From assembly GCF_014805685.1 (NCBI RefSeq), contig NC_060885.1, positions 31,639,132 through 31,703,131 of the forward strand: a stretch of 64,000 bases of DNA, written 5' to 3'. Position numbers and translations under genes: made by a program. This document shows, piece after piece, positions 57,196-64,000 of the stretch. Source of the DNA: Silurus meridionalis. Its lineage: Eukaryota > Chordata > Actinopteri > Siluriformes > Siluridae. The notes beneath the pieces are model-generated. The model made no database searches and had not been told where the DNA came from. It saw only the letters and a list, made by a program, of their open reading frames with translations. Position 1 is the first letter of the stretch, and every line of letters begins with the position of its first letter.

Positions 57196-58099
57196 TATTT
57201 AATCTTTGTTTTTTCCCACTGTTTGTGAAACTATCAGTACCATATTTAAATCTATAGCATCATATATTTTACATTGTATCAGATTGAACAGAATCGCATT
57301 GTGTTGAATTCGAATCGAAATCGGATCGTACTGCATCGTAATAGGGCTTGATCGTATCGTATCGCAAAGGTAGCTGCTTCATATGTGGCTATTCGTATTG
57401 TTGGAGATTCTTTAAGGGAGATTCCTGAAAGGAGTCTCCTGTGTCAGTGCTTTCCTGTTTGCAGAAACCTGTTACGAAGCACTTACGCTGGAGACTCCTT
57501 CCATTAATGGTATACATATGACATATGAATTATTACGTGTGTCACTCGTACTCAGAAGTGAAGTTGCCATAGCAACTAAAATGCTTAAAATAAATGTGGT
57601 TATATAGACCTGCGATTTGCCTTGTAGCCCGCATTACTGTCAGAGCTGCTGTTACAGAAAATCAATCAACGCTTTCTGGTCAATTAGCGTTGAATATTCG
57701 ACAGGCCTGAGGTATTTAAAGACATAATTAATGCAGCGGAATTAGGAATCGTGTCAAAGTCAAAAAATTTGCCTTTTCTGAAAGGGAAGTTGATGTTCGG
57801 TCGAGCCCGAGGTTCTGATTTACATTTTCGGAAAAAGAAAACAAGAATCCCTAAGGGTTTTTGGGACAGTTAACTGTGTCTATTGGGACACACTAAAGAG
57901 TATACAAGGATTTCATTGGCAGAACTAAAACTCTCCATCAAGTGCATTTCAGATTTACAGGAAAATATCGGAGAAAAAACTAACAAACTGATCTTAGGGA
58001 AGACTGTGCGAGTCTGTTAAACAGACAGAGACAAACCGAGAAGACGACAGATTTAACAGGACGCTGAGATACAAGAGCGAAAGTGACAGTGACAGTCGT
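57196..58099. other. Unique DNA
   Basis: Nothing recognised. Confidence 0.4.
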
Positions 58100-58345
58100 G
58101 CCAAACTAAACGCGAATATCTGAACCGAATATGACAGGCCTTTAAGGCGCAGTACAAATAAGCTGCAGGTCTTTTCTGGCTCCTTGGTTCCTGCAGAGAT
58201 GATGAAGTGCAGGGACCGGGCTTTCCAAGGGGCTTTATATTTTCTGAGGTTTTTATGACAGGAACACTAGTGGTGTTAAATTGGTCTTCTTATGTTTCTC
58301 TCCCCATCCTGAGCTGTTCTGAAGTGATATTTCACATATTCATGT
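58100..58345 (+). repeat. Unclassified repeat, direct partner of 55390-55690
   Basis: 'gctgcaggtcttttctggct', 'ccttggttcctgcagagatg' and 'tagtggtgttaaattggtct' match the 55.4-55.7 kb copy in order. Confidence 0.65.
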
Positions 58346-58870
58346 AAAAAAAAAACGATCTATGCTTCAATCGATATCTTATCACTTTCTTCACACGCTT
58401 TAACGGACCGAAGATCTAATGAACCGCTGGAGGTGCCTCTTGAATTGGATAAGTATGCTTCATGCTTCGAGAACCAGGCATTTGGGCCATTTCTCCCAAG
58501 CGGGTACTCCTGAATTTGAAAGCGTAATGGCAGTAATAAAGACCCAGATGCCAGATATGAATAGTGCAGCCCAAACCCTATAATGGAGCAAAGACTAACC
58601 AAAATTTGTGACAGTAAGGACATGAAGGCAGTTTTAAAAATCTTCACAAAAGCAGATGAATGTCATTAATCTCTAAGGGGTTGCAATTAACATTTGTGAC
58701 CCTGCCGCTGCCACGGTGTCTATTACCCCGATGTGAGCTCTTCCCCCTTTTAATCTCAGAAACCTTTCACCTTTACCACCTGCCATTTGGAGAACAACGC
58801 TACTTACACTGCTATCACATCTCCATTTCATTTGCATAATGCTTCCCCCAACAGACACTGTCATACATAT
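58346..58870. other. Unique DNA
   Basis: No repeat or exon recognised. Confidence 0.4.
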
Positions 58871-59098
58871 ATAGGATATATACATCAGTCGATGCAGAAA
58901 CAGGGCTCTTAAGATCATCAAGAACCCTAATTACACCAGTAACTACCTGTTCAGTCCACTGCCATTAGGCAAGCCCTTCTGCACTCTGATGGCCAAATTT
59001 AGGAGGAGCTTCTTCCCACAAGCTATCAGACTTCTTTATGCGAGTATGCCCATCTAAACTATCCCATAAGTCTTTTACGCTCAGTTCTCCCTTCAGTC
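58871..59098 (+). mobile_element. L2-like LINE, C-terminal end of the reverse-transcriptase ORF
   Basis: Plus-strand translation with minor breaks gives 'FSPLPLGKPFCTLMAKFRRS' followed by 'FFPQAIRLL', the conserved end of L2-type ORF2 (small residues, R-[LF]-x-x-S-F-F-P-Q-A-I-R-L-L). It is interrupted at about 59100 by a mariner-like insertion and resumes as a 3' UTR at 59559. Confidence 0.7.
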
Positions 59099-59099
59099 A

Positions 59100-59558
59100 A
59101 ACGAGGTGGATTCAAAAAGCTTGGAGATGAGCTCTGTTTAAAAGAAAGTACTTCATTTATCATTTATTGTTTATACACAATCACCTTCAAAATAGTCCCC
59201 ATGCACAGCAATACAGTGCTCCTAGAGTTCCTGCCACTTCTGGAACGTGTCCTGGAAGTCTTCTTTACAAAAGCGTGTCAAGCACCTTCTGCGATTCTAG
59301 CCGTATCTCTGCAGTGGTGTCAAAACGGCGACCTTTGAGCTGGATCTTCATCTTCGGAAGGAGGGTCCTCAGGGTTCAGAATAGCAGACGTGGCAACGCA
59401 CGTGGTCCGAATAGCACCAGTTGCACAGCTCCAGATGTACACAGGACGATGTCTTTTGGAACACTGACTTATGAAGGTCGGTGCTCCCTGTGACTGTGCG
59501 TGCAGTGCTGCTGACGTGTCACAAAACTCGTCCTGAAACTTTCTTACACCACCTTGTA
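59100..59558 (-). mobile_element. Mariner-like element, internally deleted, inserted in the L2 relic
   Basis: Ends 'acgaggtggattcaaaaagc' (left) and 'tttcttacaccaccttgta' (right) form imperfect inverted repeats. Between 59265 and 59181 the minus strand reads 'DFQDTFQKWQEL', a stop, then 'EHCIAVHGDYFEGD', the characteristic C-terminus of a fish mariner transposase. The N-terminal part and catalytic residues are missing. Confidence 0.72.
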
Positions 59559-59690
59559 CTTGTGTTCATTCTGCATTTGCACTCAGCACCTTTGAAAAAC
59601 TGTTTTTGGTTTGTCATACCTCATTAAATCTTGTGCTTCTTTTGCACATTGAAATACATTTGCACTATTTATTTTTTAAAAACACTCATT
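59559..59690 (+). mobile_element. L2-like LINE 3' UTR continuing after the mariner insertion
   Basis: 'ttgcacattgaaatacattt' and 'gcactatttattt' resemble the terminal text of L2-like elements such as 52430-52654, and follow directly after the mariner end. Confidence 0.45.
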
Positions 59691-61809
59691 ATCTAATGTA
59701 TTTTCTCTAGATCTTTTTTCTCAGGTTTTCTCGTTTTATACTTATAGTCCCTTTTAACTAATGCACAGATTTCTGAGCGGCTGATCAGGATGACATTTTA
59801 CTACAAATTGTATTCTGCAAATAACTACGTTTTTGACTTAAATACATTATTGGGAGCGAACAAGTTCTCCAAACTGATTGAGATACATATAAGAATTGAA
59901 GGGACGTTTCTTTTAAAGAAATGTTCACATGGAATCGGTTTTTGAGTGGGACCAACAAAGATTAGAATAAAAATACTGCATTTACAAGGGTGCCTTGGAT
60001 TAAACTAAGCTCGAAAATTTGGTTATAAGTGGAGAACAAGAACCAGCCCTGGATATTAGAATACAGGTAGAGCGTGACTTAAGATGTAGATATGTTCAGA
60101 TGACCCTGTAAATATCCTAAGTTCAGACATGGCCCAGCCTACCCAGGAGTCTTAAAGAATGGTGATCATTATGGGATAGTGTCCTGTAATTTGCTAATAA
60201 TGTAAAAAAAATTACAGTACATAATTTAGCAAAACAGAGCAATTTACAGTACCGTACTGTATAAACTAAACAGTATATATGTATGTGGCAGGGGGCATCT
60301 GGATTAACGGTGGTTTGTGAGTGGAGGGTGGAGCATATGCCGCTACGTTTACCTGCCGCATGAAACTTAAAACAGTTGTAGAAATTTGTCGTATAGCTAT
60401 TAACATTTTAAGATCAAAACATCGTAAATCGAAAAATCTTTACTCGTGAGTGATGTAGCTGAGGCTGATAAACTTTTCTTTCTACATCAGGGTTTGTTTT
60501 TTGTGTGTTCAAAAGAGAACGCAGGAAAAAAGTACAATGACTTATTGTGGAAAACATCATCCCGAAATAGTGCACTTCTGCATTTTCCTTGTGCCTGACC
60601 ATATTAAAGGCTGTTTTTTTATGCACAAGCTTATTTGTGCTGCACTCATTCTAGCAAGCGTAATCTCAGGGAGTGATTACAGTGAGAAAAACAGCCACGG
60701 CGTTTCATCTCCCAGAGCTAACGCAAAGAGACGAGCCGAGTGTGCAGGAGGTAGCCCAATATAATCAGAGCCTCTCCAGTGGCTGCCATCTTTCAACTGG
60801 GCCTCAGGGAAAGACAGGGCCAATGTAATGTGTGTGTCTGTGTGTGTGTGTGTCTCTGAACACTGGAGTGAATAATCTAATCCTCCTGGTACCCCTGTTT
60901 GAGAAGTTCTCCACAGGGCCTCATCATCGAATAGAACATACTCTAGACTCTGTGACAGGGATGCTAAGGAAGGGCTAACGGGTCTACAAAGCATTCTTTA
61001 CCGAAATATTACAGCTGTTTATCATCAAGGGAGGCAGGAAGCTAAAAAGGGCTCTCCTTTGAGAACAGTGGCCTTTCTGTGGACTACAAAATGGGAACTA
61101 TCTTGTGGGAACCGGGTGATGTTTCATCTCAAGGGTCCAAGGAGACACAGGAAAAGAGGTGAAATGAGAGAGCGACAAAACAGGGGGATAGTCTGTGAGG
61201 AACATATATACCGCTCAAACACCGTAGAAAACCCTCGACTCAGACAATCGAACGAGAACCAGACGTGTAGAGGTGTGAGACGGTATGATTCACCGAAAAG
61301 ATTTGGCTCCGTCTCAAATAAATCAGAGGTTCTGGTTTTCCTGGATTCAGATGAACGTAGGTGATGATAGAATCAGAGTTCTATTGAATCTCGCGTTGGA
61401 CGAGGAGCTTTTCGCCTACACTAAGTCAAATTCAGAGAGTGACTCACTAGAAAATATTAGCTGTCATCGCTTCGCCTCATCGACTCTAATGCACCTGTTC
61501 ACCTTCTGTGTGAAGGTGTCTGGAAAGATTTTCAGATCGCATAAGACGGATGTAGTATTTTCCAGAGATAATAGCCCTGCCAAATCCTGAGCACATCTCT
61601 CTGAAAGATTTTTATAACCACAATATTCTAGTTAATTCTAAGTAACTACTAAAAGTGTCTAACAATCCTCTCTGTATCACAGAGTTTAGTAAAAGGAGGA
61701 TTATAAGTAACATAACAATTATAATTGTACAGGAAAACGTGATAAATATACCAATGTTAGTCTCAACATTATATTTTATAGCAATAAGAGAATTACGAAA
61801 TCCAGAACT
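59691..61809. other. Unique DNA
   Basis: Nothing recognised beyond a short GT run (60829-60850) and A/T homopolymers. Confidence 0.4.
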
Positions 61810-62290
61810 GGAAAGAGTAATAAAATATTCTACTCAAGTAAAAGTGCTGCTACTTCAATACAATTTTTACTTAAGTACAAGTAAAGTTACAGGTCTAAAA
61901 GTCTACTCAAGTAAAAGTTAAAAGTAGCTCATTTAAAATGTACTCAGAGTAAAATTACTGAGTACCAAGTTACTGAGTACCAAGAGAATATAAATAAAAA
62001 ACACTGATGCAAATTAAAGTGCAATAACAAAAAAACTGACTTGGGTCTAATGTGAGTTATGCATCTGTTATAATGTTATTTATGATAATTAGAAAATTAT
62101 TTTTTGGGGCGTGATTTTTTTTCCCTTGCACTATTTTAATTTATATATTTTTTACTCAGTAGTAAATATAATTAAAAATGTAGTTATACACTTCACTACA
62201 AAAATAAAACATACACAATACAAAAAAACCTACTTAATTACAGTAACGCAAGTAAATGTAACTAGTTACATATCTGATAAGATCAATGTG
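61810..62290. mobile_element. hAT-like MITE fragment
   Basis: Dense 'tactcaagtaaaagt' and 'acttaagtacaagtaaagtt' motifs, and 'acgcaagtaaatgtaactag' near the right end. Same style as the subterminal regions of the other hAT-type elements. Boundaries uncertain. Confidence 0.5.
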
Positions 62291-62436
62291 GCACTATTTC
62301 CATGTGTATAAATTTTTTTTCCCTTTTTCCACACGCATATGCTTTTTTTATTCACGATATGAATTAAGCCTACATGATTTTGCAGTTTATAAAATAGCAC
62401 TTTCACTTCTATGTATACGACTCTGACAGTGTTTAC

Positions 62437-62913
62437 CACAGGTGGGACGTAATGAAGTATAAATACTTCATTACTGTAGTTATGTAAATTTTTCTGGTAT
62501 CAATACTTCACTATTTATTTTACATTATTTTACTTTAACTCATTACATTTTTACACAAATATCTGTATTTTCTACTTCTTACTATTTTAAACCAGGCTGG
62601 TGTATCATTTCCTGGCTATCACGCACCACAGACGCTAGGCTAGGCTACAAGGCTAACAATGATCATGGCAGAAGGCAACAAGAAGTCTGGGGTTACTGTG
62701 GATGGGACAGAGGGATATGATATATGATGTGAGGTCGAGTTACCAGCATGACACTAAAACAGGTAGTAGTAATGGCTACTTTTTACTTAAGTTTTTACTT
62801 TATCTTGGGTGAAAAAAGTGTAGTCAGTACTTCAACTTTTACCAGAGTCTTTTAAAACCTGAGTATCTGTACTTCAACTTGAGTGAAGGATGTGTGTACT
62901 TTTGTCATCTCTG
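62437..62913 (+). mobile_element. Short hAT-type derivative of the composite-element family
   Basis: Ends 'cacaggtgggacgtaatgaa' and 'gtacttttgtcatctctg' match both termini of 10173-13570, but the interior is reduced to about 0.4 kb with no tRNA-like array. It retains an ATG-led relic frame MAEGNKKSGVTVDGTEGYDI near 62664. It represents the form of the family before, or without, the tRNA-like cargo. No clear target duplication. Confidence 0.7.
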
Positions 62914-63092
62914 ATCTTTTTAATGTATACATCCACAACACACTAAATGAAGGTCATGAAATTCAATACCTAATACAATCAACAAGAGTTTCTCTGACAG
63001 TTTTAGCTGCATAGGATTCAACAAACGACGCCAAATAACCAAAACCTGAAAGCGACAAAAATATCTGCTCCTACATTAGTTTAAGATGTCAT

Positions 63093-63455
63093 GTACACTA
63101 TTGAGATCAAAGTTTGTGGACACCTGACCATAAGTTTTGTATGTGCTTCTTGGACATTCCACATTGAGTCCCCATTTGCAGTTATAATAACGTCCACTCT
63201 TCAGGGAAGAAGTTCCACTCGATTTTGGGGTGCCCTTGTGGAGATTTGTGTTTGTTCAACCACAAGGGTTTTAGCACACTCAGGTTTTGATGTAAGTGAG
63301 GCGAGGAGACCTAAGGTTCAGTCAGGGTTCACATTCATATCAAAGGTGTTCACTAGGGTTTATAGCGCTATAGTAGGCCAATCAAGACCTTCCATTCTCT
63401 AAAGCATATCTTTTTGGAGCTCTCTTTGTGCACATGTTCGAGACATTTCAGGCCA
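63093..63455 (+). mobile_element. Tc1-type MITE
   Basis: Starts 'tacactattgagatcaaagt' with 'ttgtggacacctgaccataa', and shares 'cacaagggttttagcaca' and 'aaaggtgttcactagggt' with 1-513. The right end is diffuse and probably truncated. Confidence 0.6.
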
Positions 63456-64000
63456 CATAAAGGCAAACTCAGAGGTCTATAAATTATAGCACTTAATCCT
63501 AATCTGTAATTCAATTTTGTAAGTTAAAGCACCATAACTGATTTGTATTCTAATTTTATGTACTTCTCGATGTATTCAAAGATTTGTACGTGCCAACTGA
63601 TCATATAAAACTAATATCCATTTGGAATGTGCCCTGATTTCGAGTGCCGATTTATAATAAACAAGTCATGTCTTGCTGGAGCCTCTATTAAATAGTAAAT
63701 GAACTGCTGCTCCATCATATTTCCATATTAGCCAGAGCTCATATATCTTCGGTTCATATTAGCCTGTTGAAAATACTTGGCATGCTGGATCATTCGTTCA
63801 GCGATTCAACGGTTTTTATTCCTCCCCCTCAAGAATTTCCTCGTTGGCTGTTATTGAAGGCATGAATAAAGCCTGACACGCGTGTGCGCATGAACGAAGC
63901 ATGCACAAGCTTTTAAGATTTATATTTCAATGGCTTCATCTGTGCTCAAAGATCATGTCAACCGGCTTTACAAAGCAAGGTTGACGTCTGCATTAATGCA
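63456..64000. other. Unique DNA
   Basis: Nothing recognised. Confidence 0.4.

Noticed and set aside
1..64000. Endogenous retrovirus or other viral insertions
   Set aside because: No LTR pair, primer-binding site, or gag/pol-type frame was seen. The retroelements recognised are LINE, SINE and Penelope-like.

Overview
The window looks like non-coding-rich genomic DNA of a teleost fish, probably an ostariophysan such as a catfish or relative. The evidence is the load of fish-type Tc1, mariner and hAT transposons, tRNA-derived SINEs whose tail resembles that of a LINE relic here, L2-, RTE- and Penelope-like retroelement relics, and many long CA, GAAA and TCTA microsatellites. There is no bacterial-type gene organisation, no intact rRNA or tRNA gene and no CRISPR array. 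The species is an inference.

Host gene. The best evidence for a protein-coding gene is a ladder of eight very small exons on the minus strand between 51548 and 20751. In transcript order they are 51548-51504, 37033-36980, 34690-34667, 34046-34005, 31428-31366, 28375-28286, 27700-27626 and 20822-20751. Each has an AG acceptor and a GT donor, each length is a multiple of three, each is phase 1 on both sides, and each encodes a hydrophilic, mostly acidic peptide. Together they give 155 codons of a modular acidic and Lys/Glu-rich region from which any exon could be skipped without a frameshift. Neither the first nor the last exon is seen, so the gene probably extends past both edges of the window. 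I could not identify it. ASPH/junctate-, triadin- or tau/MAP-type acidic linkers are possibilities only. Three further exon candidates (22169-22183, 21695-21724, 54021-54069) are weaker.

Mobile DNA. The outstanding structure is a roughly 9 kb composite hAT-type insertion (4606-13570). Its outer ends carry a 7/8-matching 8-bp target-site duplication. Inside are two head-to-tail copies of a 3.4-3.9 kb unit, separated by a TCTA microsatellite into which a 1607-bp Tc1 element has inserted at TA. Both units contain convergent sets of tRNA-like segments with Pol III A- and B-box-like motifs: a few on the plus strand, then a tandem array on the minus strand.

Region by region. 1-4.6 kb holds a Tc1-type MITE, an unclassified repeat, a LINE 3' end and a mariner relic. 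4.6-13.6 kb is the composite element. 13.6-20.7 kb is mostly unique intron-like DNA with SINEs, two MITEs and a promoter-like stretch. 20.7-37 kb carries seven exons among repeats. 37-51 kb is a long intron with mariner, hAT, GAAA-array, SINE, RTE and Penelope relics. 51.5-64 kb holds the most upstream confident exon, followed by SINEs, L2 and mariner nesting, and more hAT and Tc1 MITEs.

Coordinates of repeats were judged by eye, and ends without terminal repeats are accurate only to tens of bases.
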